Part shown: piece after piece, positions 7,624 to 18,312 of the stretch | Layout: every line of letters begins with the position of its first letter | Position numbering within the stretch: the stretch's first letter is position 1 | Assembly: GCA_012838445.1 (NCBI GenBank) | Contig: DUPF01000005.1 | Coordinates: forward strand, 1-32,225 | Reading direction: 5' to 3' | From: Intrasporangiaceae bacterium | GTDB lineage: Bacteria; Actinomycetota; Actinomycetes; Actinomycetales; Dermatophilaceae | Length of the DNA stretch: 32,225 nucleotides | The notes under the pieces: model-generated | What the model was told of the DNA's origin: nothing | Databases searched by the model: none | What the model saw: the letters and a program-made list of their open reading frames with translations, nothing else | Position numbers and translations under genes: made by a program

Positions 7624-9801
7624 ATGGCTACTCCGCTGCGTTCCCGTGACCCGCACGCCACCCGCGACCTGCCGCCGCCGCCGGGGGTGACGCTGCGTGA
7701 CGGGGGTGCCGACATTGCGGTCTACGCGGGTCACGCCGAGGGCATCGAGGTCTGTCTCTTCGACGAGGGTGACGACACCGGGGAGAGTGAGCGACGCATA
7801 CCCCTGCCGGAGCGGGCCCACGGCTGGTGGTTCGGCTTCCTCGAGGGGGTGAGCGCCGGGCAGCGTTACGGGCTGCGGGCCCACGGCGACTGGGCTCCGT
7901 CGGAGGGGCTGCGCTACAACGAGCACAAGCTCCTCCTCGACCCGTATGCGCGCGGCATCGAGGGATCGGTCCGGCTCGCCCCGCACTCCTACGCCCACCA
8001 GGTCCGACGCAGCGACTGGCACGGCGACGGCATGATCCCCTCCGCCCTCGACTCCGTGGCGCACATGCCGCGAGGGGTCGTCCTCGGCAACGGGTTCGAC
8101 TGGGGCGATGCACCGGTCCCGGACACCACCCTGGCCAACTCGGTCATCTACGAGGTGCACGTCAAGAACTTCACCGCCCGCAACCCGCGCATCCCACCGG
8201 AGTTGCGGGGGACATATGCCGGGCTGGCCCACCCCGCGGCGATCGAGCACCTGCACCGGCTCGGCGTCACCGCCGTCGAACTGCTCCCGGTCCAGGCCTT
8301 CACCCACGAACCGCACCTCGTGCAGCGGGGGTTGACGAACCACTGGGGCTACAACACCCTCGGCTTCTTCGCCCCCCATGCGATGTATGCGTCGACCACC
8401 GATCCGCAGGGGGTCCTCGACGAGTTCAAGGGGATGGTCCGCCTGCTCCACGAGGCCGGCATCGAGGTCCTTCTCGACGTCGTCTACAACCACACGAGCG
8501 AGGGGGACGGCCTCGGCCCGACCTACTCCTGGCGCGGGCTGGACAACCGGGCCTACTACCGGCTCGACGACCGCGGCGACTTCATCGACGTCACGGGCTG
8601 CGGCAACAGCCTCAACCTGCGCCACCCGATCGTGGCCCAGATGGTGCTGGACTCGCTGCGCTACTGGGTGACCGAGTGCCACATCGACGGCTTCCGCTTC
8701 GACCTGGCGGTCACCCTCGGCCGCGGCCGCTCCAGCGAGTACGACCCCGACCACCCGTTCCTCATCGCGCTGCGGACCGACCCGGTGCTCTCGCGGGTCA
8801 AACTCATCGCCGAGCCGTGGGACGTCGGCCCCGGCGGGTGGCGCACCGGCCAGTTCCCGCCACCGTTCCTGGAGTGGAACGACAAGTTCCGGGATGCGGC
8901 CCGCACCTTCTGGCTCAGTGACGTGCGGGCCGGCCGACACGGTCACCTCGGGCACGGCGTACGGGATCTGGCCACCCGACTGGCCGGCAGCCAGGACCTG
9001 TTCTACGCCCGGGACCGCGGGCCGCTCGCCTCGGTCAACTTCGTCACCGCGCACGATGGGTTCACCCTGGCCGATCTGACCGCCTACAACTACAAGCACA
9101 ACGCCGCCAACGGTGAGGGGAACCGGGACGGCACGGAGGACAACCGGTCCTACAACCACGGCGAGGAGGGCTGGGCCGACGCGAGCGAGACGACGCTGGA
9201 GCTGCGGCGCCGCTCGATGCGCAACCTCATGGCCACCCTGTTCGTCTCCGCCGGGGTGCCGATGGTCAACGCCGGCGACGAGTTCGGCCGCACCCAGTGG
9301 GGGAACAACAACCCCTACTGTCTCGACATCGAGGACATGTGGTTCGACTGGGACCACGAGCCGTGGCAGGACGACCTCATCGACACGGCCGCGTTCCTCA
9401 TCGCGCTGCGTCGCGGCAACCCGGCGCTGCGGCCGCGCAACTTCTTCACCGGTGAGACCGTCAACGAGGACGGCTCCGTCGACGTCGCGTGGTTCGGCGC
9501 CAACGGTCAACCGATGGACACCAGGCAGTGGGAGTCCGGGGCGACGCATACCCTCGCGATGCTCATCGACGGCACCTGGATGGGCGCCGACAGCATGCTC
9601 ATCATCCTGCACGGCGGCACCGACGACACCGAGATCGCGCTGCCCGTCGCGCCGGGCCGGGACTGCTACGCCCTGCTGTGGGACTCCGCTTGGCCGAGGC
9701 CGCGGCCCGCGGAGGAGCCGCCGACCCGGATCCGTTCCGGTGCCACCGTCCCGATGACGGCCTCCAGTCTGCGCATCTATCGAGTGTGCGACCGGGTGTG
9801 A
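7624..9801 (+). CDS. glgX: Glycogen debranching enzyme GlgX (GH13_11)
   Basis: GlgX hydrolyses alpha-1,6 branch points of glycogen, usually short stubs left by phosphorylase. The 725-residue protein has an N-terminal CBM48-like domain (about 20-115), a GH13 barrel (about 170-560) and a C-terminal beta domain. The catalytic triad is visible: nucleophile Asp360 (DGFRFDLA), acid Glu397 (IAEPWD) and Asp478 (TAHDGF). The substrate-binding stretch NHWGYNTLGFFAP and region I DVVYNHTSEG are intact, as is GNRDGTEDNRSYNHG. The length is normal. It precedes glgE on the same strand with a 51-bp gap, so it may be transcribed separately. No glycogen phosphorylase or ADP-glucose pyrophosphorylase gene is in the window. 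A 1857-residue open frame runs antisense across this gene and its neighbours but is only a shadow of GC-rich codons. Confidence 0.97.
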   Translation: MATPLRSRDPHATRDLPPPPGVTLRDGGADIAVYAGHAEGIEVCLFDEGDDTGESERRIPLPERAHGWWFGFLEGVSAGQRYGLRAHGDWAPSEGLRYNEHKLLLDPYARGIEGSVRLAPHSYAHQVRRSDWHGDGMIPSALDSVAHMPRGVVLGNGFDWGDAPVPDTTLANSVIYEVHVKNFTARNPRIPPELRGTYAGLAHPAAIEHLHRLGVTAVELLPVQAFTHEPHLVQRGLTNHWGYNTLGFFAPHAMYASTTDPQGVLDEFKGMVRLLHEAGIEVLLDVVYNHTSEGDGLGPTYSWRGLDNRAYYRLDDRGDFIDVTGCGNSLNLRHPIVAQMVLDSLRYWVTECHIDGFRFDLAVTLGRGRSSEYDPDHPFLIALRTDPVLSRVKLIAEPWDVGPGGWRTGQFPPPFLEWNDKFRDAARTFWLSDVRAGRHGHLGHGVRDLATRLAGSQDLFYARDRGPLASVNFVTAHDGFTLADLTAYNYKHNAANGEGNRDGTEDNRSYNHGEEGWADASETTLELRRRSMRNLMATLFVSAGVPMVNAGDEFGRTQWGNNNPYCLDIEDMWFDWDHEPWQDDLIDTAAFLIALRRGNPALRPRNFFTGETVNEDGSVDVAWFGANGQPMDTRQWESGATHTLAMLIDGTWMGADSMLIILHGGTDDTEIALPVAPGRDCYALLWDSAWPRPRPAEEPPTRIRSGATVPMTASSLRIYRVCDRV

Positions 9802-9839
9802 CTGCGGCGCTGCTGCTACGTCCCGGCACCGTACTTCGG

Positions 9840-9845
9840 TAGCGT
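9840..9845 (+). promoter_or_regulatory. Candidate leaderless -10 element of glgE
   Basis: TAGCGT, then seven bases (GGACGCT), then GTG at 9853. No Shine-Dalgarno sequence precedes either this GTG or the in-frame GTG at 9844, which falls inside the hexamer. This is the clearest leaderless candidate on the plus strand. Confidence 0.55.
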
Positions 9846-9852
9846 GGACGCT

Positions 9853-12024
<2,172 letters not shown>

Positions 12025-12033
12025 CCGGCGCCG

Positions 12034-13758
12034 ATGCAAGGGATGTCCCTCCACCAACCCGGCCTGCGACATGACCGGGAGTGGTACAAGACGGCCGTGT
12101 TCTACGAGGTGCTCGTGCGCGGGTTCTCCGACACGACCGGCTCGGGCACCGGCGACTTCCAGGGCGTGATCAGCAAACTCGACTACCTCCAGTGGCTCGG
12201 CGTCGACTGCTTGTGGCTGCCGCCGTTCTACTCGAGCCCGTTGCGCGACGGCGGCTACGACATCGCCGACTACACGGCGGTGCTGCCCGAGTTCGGCACG
12301 ATCGAGGACTTCCGCCAACTCGTCGCCGAGGCGCACGCCCGTGGCATCCGGATCATCACCGACCTCGTCATGAACCACACGAGCGATCAGCACGAGTGGT
12401 TCCAGGAGAGCCGCTCCGACCCGGACGGACCCTACGGCGACTTCTACGTCTGGTCCGACACCGACGAGCGCTACCAGGACGCCCGGATCATCTTCGTCGA
12501 CACCGAGGAGTCGAACTGGACCTTCGACCCGGTCCGGCGGCAGTTCTTCTGGCACCGGTTCTTCTCCCACCAACCGGACCTGAACTACGAGAACCCGGCC
12601 GTGATGGAGGCGATGAAGGACATCGTCCGCTTCTGGATGGACCTCGGGATCGACGGCTTCCGCCTCGACGCGATCCCCTACCTCATCGAGGAGGAGGGGC
12701 ACAACTGCGAGAACCATCCCCGCACCCATGAGCTCGTCGCCGAGATCCGCGCCATGGTCGATGCCGAATACCCCGGCCGGATCCTGCTCGCGGAGGCCAA
12801 CCAGCCGCCCCGGGACGTCGTCGACTACTTCGGCACCGAGGACGCCCCCGAGTGCCAGATGTGCTTCCACTTCCCGGTCATGCCGATGCTCTTCTACGCC
12901 CTGCGCGGCGAGAAGGCGGACCCGATCATCGAGGTGCTCGCCGACACTCCGCCCATCCCCGCCGGCGGGCAGTGGGGCACCTTCTTGCGCAACCACGACG
13001 AACTCACCCTCGAGATGGTCACCCCGGAACAGCGTGCCGCGATGTACGGCTGGTACGCCCCCGATCCGCGGATGCGCGCCAACGTCGGCATCCGGCGACG
13101 CCTGGCCCCACTCCTGGACAACTCCCGTCCCGAGATCGAACTCATCCACGCGATGGTCCTCAGCCTGCCCGGCTCGCCGTGCCTGTACTACGGCGACGAG
13201 ATCGGGATGGGCGACAACATCTGGCTCGAGGACCGCGACTCCTCCCGCACCCCGATGCAGTGGACCCCGGACCGCAACGCCGGCTTCTCCAGCGCCGACC
13301 CCGGCAAGCTCTACCTGCCGGTCATCAACTCACTGGTCTTCCACTACACGACCGTCAACGTCGAGGCGCAGATGGCGCACAGTTCCTCCCTGCTGCACTG
13401 GCTGCGCGGCATGCTCGCGGTGCGCCGGGCCCACCCCGTCTTCGGGCTCGGGGACTTCGCGATCGCCCCGAACACCAACGACCACATCCTCTCGTTCGTG
13501 CGGGCCCACCCCGAGCCGTTGCCGGCCGAGGCCCGCTCCGCCCAGGCGGTCCTGTGCGTCAACAACCTCTCCTCGCGGCCGCAGGCGGCGACGATCACCC
13601 TCCCCGACGAGTTCGCGGACGCGGTGACCTTCGACCTGTTCGGCGGCGCCGGCTTCCCCGACATCAGGGCCGACGGCACGATCACCCTCACCCTCGGCTC
13701 CCGCGACTTCTTCTGGCTCGGGCTGCAGCCGGCCACGACGAAGGAGACCCGTGGCTGA
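12034..13758 (+). CDS. treS: Trehalose synthase TreS (maltose alpha-D-glucosyltransferase)
   Basis: TreS interconverts trehalose and maltose, supplying maltose to the maltokinase. The 574-residue GH13_16 protein has nucleophile Asp212 (DGFRLDAIPYL), acid Glu254 (LLAEANQPP) and Asp322 (LRNHDELTLEM). The family stretches HEWFQESRSDPDGPYGDFYV, FFSHQPDLNYENPAV and RTPMQWTPDRNAGFS are present. The ATG at 12034 has GGAGGTGA nine bases upstream, which itself contains the glgE stop. The C-terminal beta domain ends normally, with no maltokinase fused; the kinase is a separate gene overlapping by 8 bp. In the known pathway TreS and Mak form a complex, and the coupled genes here agree with that. Confidence 0.97.
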   Translation: MQGMSLHQPGLRHDREWYKTAVFYEVLVRGFSDTTGSGTGDFQGVISKLDYLQWLGVDCLWLPPFYSSPLRDGGYDIADYTAVLPEFGTIEDFRQLVAEAHARGIRIITDLVMNHTSDQHEWFQESRSDPDGPYGDFYVWSDTDERYQDARIIFVDTEESNWTFDPVRRQFFWHRFFSHQPDLNYENPAVMEAMKDIVRFWMDLGIDGFRLDAIPYLIEEEGHNCENHPRTHELVAEIRAMVDAEYPGRILLAEANQPPRDVVDYFGTEDAPECQMCFHFPVMPMLFYALRGEKADPIIEVLADTPPIPAGGQWGTFLRNHDELTLEMVTPEQRAAMYGWYAPDPRMRANVGIRRRLAPLLDNSRPEIELIHAMVLSLPGSPCLYYGDEIGMGDNIWLEDRDSSRTPMQWTPDRNAGFSSADPGKLYLPVINSLVFHYTTVNVEAQMAHSSSLLHWLRGMLAVRRAHPVFGLGDFAIAPNTNDHILSFVRAHPEPLPAEARSAQAVLCVNNLSSRPQAATITLPDEFADAVTFDLFGGAGFPDIRADGTITLTLGSRDFFWLGLQPATTKETRG

Positions 13759-15211
13759 ACTGCACAAAGGGACCACACTCACCCCCTCCAAGCTGGACCT
13801 GCTGACCGGATGGATGGGGGCGCAGCGGTGGTATGCGGCCAAGGGCTGCACACCGCGCCTCGAGTCGCTCGCGGCCTGGCGACTCGGCGACCCCGACGGT
13901 GCGGTCGGGATCGAGACCCACCTCGTCCACGACACCGGCGGCCCGGAACCGGTCACCTATCAGGTGCCGCTCACGTATCGGGACGCACCGGTCGACGGTC
14001 TCGAACCCGCCCTCGTCGGCACGATGGAGCACGGGGTCCTCGGCCGCCGCTGGGTCTACGACGCGACCCACGATCCGGTGTATGCGCGACAACTGCTCGC
14101 CCTGATCCTCGCCCGGGTGCGGGCCGAGTCGAGCAGCGCCTCCGACACCCTCGACGACCGGTTCGTCCCGGCCGATCCGGCCGGCGGGCCGGACCTGACC
14201 GTCACCGGGAGCCGGGTCCTCGTCGGGGAGCAGTCCAACACCTCGATCATCATCGACACCGTCGACGCGGACGGCACCCCCCGCCCGGTCATCGTCAAGG
14301 TCTTCCGGACGATCGCCGACGGGGAGAACCCCGACGTCGTCCTGCAGAGCGCGCTGCGCGCCGCCGGGTGCGACCGGGTGCCCGACGTCGTCGGTGCCGT
14401 CCTCGGCTCGTGGCCGCTGCCCGGCGGGAACGGCACCGCCCACGGCCACCTCGCCTTCGCCCAGGAGTTCATCCCTGGATCGGAGGACGCCTGGCGGGTC
14501 GCCCTGCGCGCGGCCCGGACCGGGACCGACTTCACCACCGCCGCCCGGGACCTCGGCGCGACGACCGCACTCGTGCATACCCTCCTGGCGCAGTCCCTGC
14601 CCACCCAGCCGCCGTCCCGCGCCGACATCGACCGGATCACCGCCGTCATGCGACGCCGGCTGGCCGCCGCCAGTGAGCTCGTGCCCGCCATCGCCGAGCG
14701 GGCTGCCGAGATCGAGTCGGTGTTCCGCGCCGCGGAGGACGCCACCTGGCCGGTGCTGCAACGGATCCACGGCGACTACCACCTCGGTCAGGTGTTGCAC
14801 TCCCCCGACCGAGGCTGGTTGCTGCTCGACTTCGAGGGTGAGCCGCTGCGTCCGCTGGCCGAACGCACCCAACCGGACTCCGCCTTCCGAGACATCGCGG
14901 GCATGGTGCGCTCGCTGGACTACGCTGGCGGTTCCGTCGAGCAGGAGGATCCCACCGCCGATGCCCGGGCGTGGGTGGACAATGGCGTCACCGCCTTCCT
15001 CGAGGGGTACACCAGTCACGGCGACGATCCGCGCCGGCACGACCCGCTGCTGTGTGCCTTCCTCCTCGACAAAGCCCTGTACGAAGTTGTCTACGAGGCT
15101 CGCAACCGGCCCTCGTGGCTGGCCATCCCGGTGGCCGCCATCAACCGCCTCCTGGATTCCCCCGGAGCGGCCCGACCCGAGCCACTCGACGAAAGAGGTC
15201 CGAGCGCGTGA
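13751..15211 (+). CDS. mak: Maltokinase (Mak/Pep2)
   Basis: Maltokinase phosphorylates maltose at C1 with ATP, producing the GlgE donor. The 486-residue protein has an N-terminal cap (WMGAQRWYAAKG at about 22-33) and a kinase core of aminoglycoside-phosphotransferase type: catalytic loop RIHGDYHLGQVLHS with Asp342, followed by the metal-binding LLLDFEGEP. A C-terminal helical region contains LDKALYEVVYEARNRPSW. It starts with GTG at 13751, with AAGGAG directly upstream, and overlaps the treS stop by 8 bp. Its own TGA overlaps the glgB GTG (GTGA). Length and motifs match stand-alone actinobacterial maltokinases. Confidence 0.95.
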   Translation: MAELHKGTTLTPSKLDLLTGWMGAQRWYAAKGCTPRLESLAAWRLGDPDGAVGIETHLVHDTGGPEPVTYQVPLTYRDAPVDGLEPALVGTMEHGVLGRRWVYDATHDPVYARQLLALILARVRAESSSASDTLDDRFVPADPAGGPDLTVTGSRVLVGEQSNTSIIIDTVDADGTPRPVIVKVFRTIADGENPDVVLQSALRAAGCDRVPDVVGAVLGSWPLPGGNGTAHGHLAFAQEFIPGSEDAWRVALRAARTGTDFTTAARDLGATTALVHTLLAQSLPTQPPSRADIDRITAVMRRRLAAASELVPAIAERAAEIESVFRAAEDATWPVLQRIHGDYHLGQVLHSPDRGWLLLDFEGEPLRPLAERTQPDSAFRDIAGMVRSLDYAGGSVEQEDPTADARAWVDNGVTAFLEGYTSHGDDPRRHDPLLCAFLLDKALYEVVYEARNRPSWLAIPVAAINRLLDSPGAARPEPLDERGPSA

Positions 15212-17481
15212 GCCCCACTCCCGCCCATGAAGTCCCCGGAGCGATCGCCGCATTCGTCCAGGGCCGTCATCAGCAACCCCATGACCTCCTCGGCCAACAC
15301 CTCGTCGACGACGGCTTGATGCTGCGGTGCTACCGCCCGCTCGCGAGCCGGGTCCGGGTGCGTTTCGAGGACGGCGAGATCCTCGACCTGACGCACGAGT
15401 CCCAGGGGGTGTGGCGCGGGGTGCGCACGAGCACCGACCGCACCATGGACTACCGGGTCCTCACGACGTGGGGGGACGGGGTCGAGCACGAGGGTGACGA
15501 CCCCTACCGGTTCGCCCCGACCCTCGGCCCGATCGACCTGCACCTCATCGGTGAGGGCCGCCACGAGCAGTTGTGGACCGTCCTCGGCGCCCACGTGCGC
15601 CGCTACGACGGTCCCCTCGGGCAGGTCGTCGGCACCTCGTTCGCGGTCTGGGCGCCGCGCGCCCGCAGCGTGCGCGTCATCGGCGACTTCAACGACTGGG
15701 ACGGCTCCGGCCACGCCATGCGACTGCTCGGTTCGAGCGGGGTGTGGGAACTGTTCGTACCCAACGTCGGTGACGGTGCCGCATACAAGTTCGAGATCCG
15801 CGGCGCCGACGACCAGGTGCGGGCCAAGGCCGACCCGCTGGCCCGCCGCACCGAGTGCCCGCCGCGCACCGCCTCGATTGTCACCGAGAGCACCTACGAG
15901 TGGGGTGACGAGGACTGGATGGAGCAGCGTCGGCAGCGGGACGCGCACAGCGGGCCGATGAGCATCTACGAGGTGCACCTCGGGTCCTGGCGGCAGGGCC
16001 AGAGCTATCGGGAACTGGCCGAGCACCTCGTCAACTACGTCGTCGACCTCGGCTTCACCCACGTCGAACTCATGCCCGTCATGGAGCACCCCTACGGACC
16101 CTCGTGGGGATACCAGGTCACCGGCTACTTCTCCCCCACCGCCCGGATGGGCACCCCGGACGACTTCCGTTATCTCATCGACCGGCTGCACCAGGCCGGC
16201 ATCGGGGTCATCCTCGACTGGGTCCCCGGACACTTCCCCAAGGATGCCTTCGCCCTGGCCCGCTTCGACGGACTGCCCCTGTACGAGCACCCGGACCCGC
16301 GGCGCGGTGACCAGCCCGACTGGGGCACCCACGTCTTCGACTTCGGCCGCCGCGAGGTGCGCAACTTCCTCGTCGCCAACGCCTGCTACTGGCTCGAGGA
16401 GTTCCACGCCGACGGGCTGCGCGTCGACGCGGTCGCCTCGATGCTCTACCTGGACTATTCCCGCAGCGACGGTCACTGGCTGCCGAACGAGTACGGCGGC
16501 CGGGAGCACCTCGAGGCGATCGGGCTGCTCCAGGAGGCCAACGCGACCGCCTACAAGCGCAACCCGGGGATCGTCATGATCGCCGAGGAGTCCACGTCCT
16601 GGCCGGGGGTGACGAAGGCGACGAGCGAGGGCGGCCTGGGCTTCGGGCTGAAGTGGAACATGGGCTGGATGAACGACTCGCTGCGCTACCTGAACCAGCA
16701 GCCGATCCACCGTCAGTACCACCACAACCTGCTGACCTTCGCGCTGATGTACGCGTTCAGCGAGAACTACGTCCTGCCCATCAGCCACGACGAGGTCGTC
16801 CACGGCAAGGGCTCGCTGCTCAACAAGTCGCCGGGCAGCCGCTACGACCAGTTGGCCACGCTGCGCGCCTACCTCGCCTACATGTGGTCCCACCCGGGCA
16901 AGCAACTGCTCTTCATGGGCTCCGAGTTCGCCCAGTCCAGCGAGTGGGCCGACGGCCGCTCCCTCGACTGGTGGCTGCTCGACCACCCGGCGCACTACCG
17001 GGTGCACGCCCTGGTCAAGGAGCTCAACCGGCTCTACCGCGCCCACCCGGCGTTCTGGATGCTCGACTCCTCCGCCGCCGGCTTCGAGTGGCTCGACGCC
17101 GACGACAACGGCGGCAACACGGTCTCGTATCTACGCTTCGCCGACGCCGAGCGCACCGGCGACGTCGTCGCGGCGGTGATCAACTTCAGCGGTGACGCCA
17201 AGGAGTGGATCAAGGTCGGGCTGCCCCGCGGCGGCCGGTGGCGGGTCGCGCTGGACACCTGCGGCTTCGACGAGTTCAGCTCACCGTCCCAGGCCGACCG
17301 GATCCTCGACGCCGAGGCCGAGCCGTGGCACGGTCAGCCGTTCAGCGTCACCGTGCGCCTCGCGGCCCTGAGCGGCCTGTATCTCGTGCCGGTCGAGGAC
17401 GACACCGTGACGGGCGAGGTCGTCGCCGACGACACGGTGGTGCCACCCGCGTCACCCACGACGCGCACGACACCATCCTGA
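15208..17481 (+). CDS. glgB: 1,4-alpha-glucan branching enzyme GlgB (GH13_9)
   Basis: GlgB introduces alpha-1,6 branches into the glucan extended by GlgE. The 757-residue protein has an N1 domain (about 20-110), CBM48 (about 125-215), a GH13 barrel (about 245-640) and a C-terminal beta domain. The catalytic residues are Asp407 (DGLRVDAVASMLYLDYSR), Glu460 (MIAEESTSW) and Asp528 (PISHDEVVHGKGSL). The start is the GTG at 15208, overlapping the mak stop, with AGAGGT upstream; the frame open further upstream lies in mak. The domain proper ends near SGLYLVPVEDD. The last residues, TVVPPASPTTRTTPS, are encoded by the first unit of a tandem repeat that continues past the stop, so the tail was probably acquired with the repeat. 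Confidence 0.97.
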   Translation: MSPTPAHEVPGAIAAFVQGRHQQPHDLLGQHLVDDGLMLRCYRPLASRVRVRFEDGEILDLTHESQGVWRGVRTSTDRTMDYRVLTTWGDGVEHEGDDPYRFAPTLGPIDLHLIGEGRHEQLWTVLGAHVRRYDGPLGQVVGTSFAVWAPRARSVRVIGDFNDWDGSGHAMRLLGSSGVWELFVPNVGDGAAYKFEIRGADDQVRAKADPLARRTECPPRTASIVTESTYEWGDEDWMEQRRQRDAHSGPMSIYEVHLGSWRQGQSYRELAEHLVNYVVDLGFTHVELMPVMEHPYGPSWGYQVTGYFSPTARMGTPDDFRYLIDRLHQAGIGVILDWVPGHFPKDAFALARFDGLPLYEHPDPRRGDQPDWGTHVFDFGRREVRNFLVANACYWLEEFHADGLRVDAVASMLYLDYSRSDGHWLPNEYGGREHLEAIGLLQEANATAYKRNPGIVMIAEESTSWPGVTKATSEGGLGFGLKWNMGWMNDSLRYLNQQPIHRQYHHNLLTFALMYAFSENYVLPISHDEVVHGKGSLLNKSPGSRYDQLATLRAYLAYMWSHPGKQLLFMGSEFAQSSEWADGRSLDWWLLDHPAHYRVHALVKELNRLYRAHPAFWMLDSSAAGFEWLDADDNGGNTVSYLRFADAERTGDVVAAVINFSGDAKEWIKVGLPRGGRWRVALDTCGFDEFSSPSQADRILDAEAEPWHGQPFSVTVRLAALSGLYLVPVEDDTVTGEVVADDTVVPPASPTTRTTPS

Positions 17482-17605
17482 TCCCAGACCCCCATCACGG
17501 TGCTGCCACCCGCGTCATCCACGACGCGCACGACACCATCCTGACCCCCCACCCCATCACGGTGGTGCCACCCGCGTCATCCACGACGCGCATGGCACCA
17601 CCGTG
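17433..17605. repeat. Triplicated 62-63 bp repeat spanning the glgB stop codon; third copy is a long hairpin
   Basis: Three direct copies begin at 17433, 17496 and 17558, each starting CACGGTGSTGCCACCCGCGT and continuing CAYCCACGACGCGCA. The first encodes the glgB C terminus and its stop; the others are intergenic. In the third copy CACGGTGGTGCCA (17558-17570) pairs exactly with TGGCACCACCGTG (17593-17605), and CGCGTC pairs with GACGCG inside it, giving a 48-nt hairpin. It lies between convergent genes and would serve as a bidirectional terminator. Confidence 0.85.
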
Positions 17606-17606
17606 A

Positions 17607-18092
17607 CTAGGCGTCGGGACGGCGCGGCTCGACCGCAACGGACGTGGGCGACAGGACGGCACTGATGACGACCGGCGTGCCCGCCGCAACGGGCTCGCCG
17701 GAGCGCGCGTTCAGGGTCGTGACGTGCCCGGAGGCCACAATCGAGACGGTCCCGAACCCGCCCGCCGGGATGTCCGTGACGACCGTGGCGTCCCGACCGA
17801 CGAGACCGCCAGTGCGCCCGTCGGCCTCGTCGCCACCCTTGGTGAGTCGGGTCCGGACGAAGCCGGCACCGAGCCCGATGATCGCGCCGAGGACGAGTCC
17901 GACGACGACGGCGAGCCCGGTCGAGGCGCCGGCGTTGAGGGCCAGAGCGCCGCCGAAGCCGAAGGCGGTGAGGAACGCGGCGACAGCGGGTCCGGAGATC
18001 ACGTCGCCGAGGATGTCGAGAACCCCGTCGCGGACGAGAGTGATGAGGAGCAGCACAACGCCCACGCCGCCGATGATGAGGAACAGAGTCAC
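17607..18092 (-). CDS. NfeD-like membrane protein
   Basis: The protein of about 161 residues has three hydrophobic segments: about 2-19 (TLFLIIGGVGVVLLLITL), then around 29-47 and 53-75. A soluble C-terminal domain follows (GRDATVVTDIPAGGFGTVSI and TPVVISAVLSPTSVAVEP) with the glycine pattern of the NfeD OB fold. The short form without a serine-protease domain is common. NfeD proteins are thought to act with stomatin/flotillin-type membrane proteins, but none is encoded here. I placed the start at the GTG at 18092; the frame runs further upstream, but that part is Arg/Gly/Pro-rich and unlike protein. There is no good ribosome site. It ends with TAG two bases past the glgB repeat hairpin, converging on glgB. 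Confidence 0.7.
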   Translation of the reverse strand: MTLFLIIGGVGVVLLLITLVRDGVLDILGDVISGPAVAAFLTAFGFGGALALNAGASTGLAVVVGLVLGAIIGLGAGFVRTRLTKGGDEADGRTGGLVGRDATVVTDIPAGGFGTVSIVASGHVTTLNARSGEPVAAGTPVVISAVLSPTSVAVEPRRPDA

Positions 18093-18299
18093 GGGTGTGG
18101 GCCCCCCAACCTGGATATCGGATGATCGGATGCCGCTCGGGCGGCCCGCTGTCAGGGTCGGGCGCGGGACGCATCCGGCATCGGGGCGACCCGCTCCCCT
18201 GAGTGTATGCGGTCCCCCGGTTCGTCGGACCCCGCAAGTTCCGCGTCCTCGGCCGGTGCTCCCGTGCCGCCGCCCCTCCCCCTCGTGGGGTCGGAGTGC

Positions 18300-18305
18300 A
18301 AGGAT
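18300..18305 (+). promoter_or_regulatory. Candidate -10 element or ribosome site of pgm
   Basis: AAGGAT, seven bases (GGACGGT), then ATG at 18313. The spacing matches the leaderless pattern of this window, but AAGGA is also a plausible Shine-Dalgarno sequence 8 nt from the ATG. Confidence 0.35.
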
Positions 18306-18312
18306 GGACGGT

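Noticed and set aside
15091..17046. A 651-codon minus-strand open frame opposite glgB
   Set aside because: Shadow of glgB; low-complexity composition and no recognisable motif.
17433..17605. CRISPR array
   Set aside because: Copies are contiguous, only three, and lack unique spacers between identical short repeats; they are tandem hairpin units.
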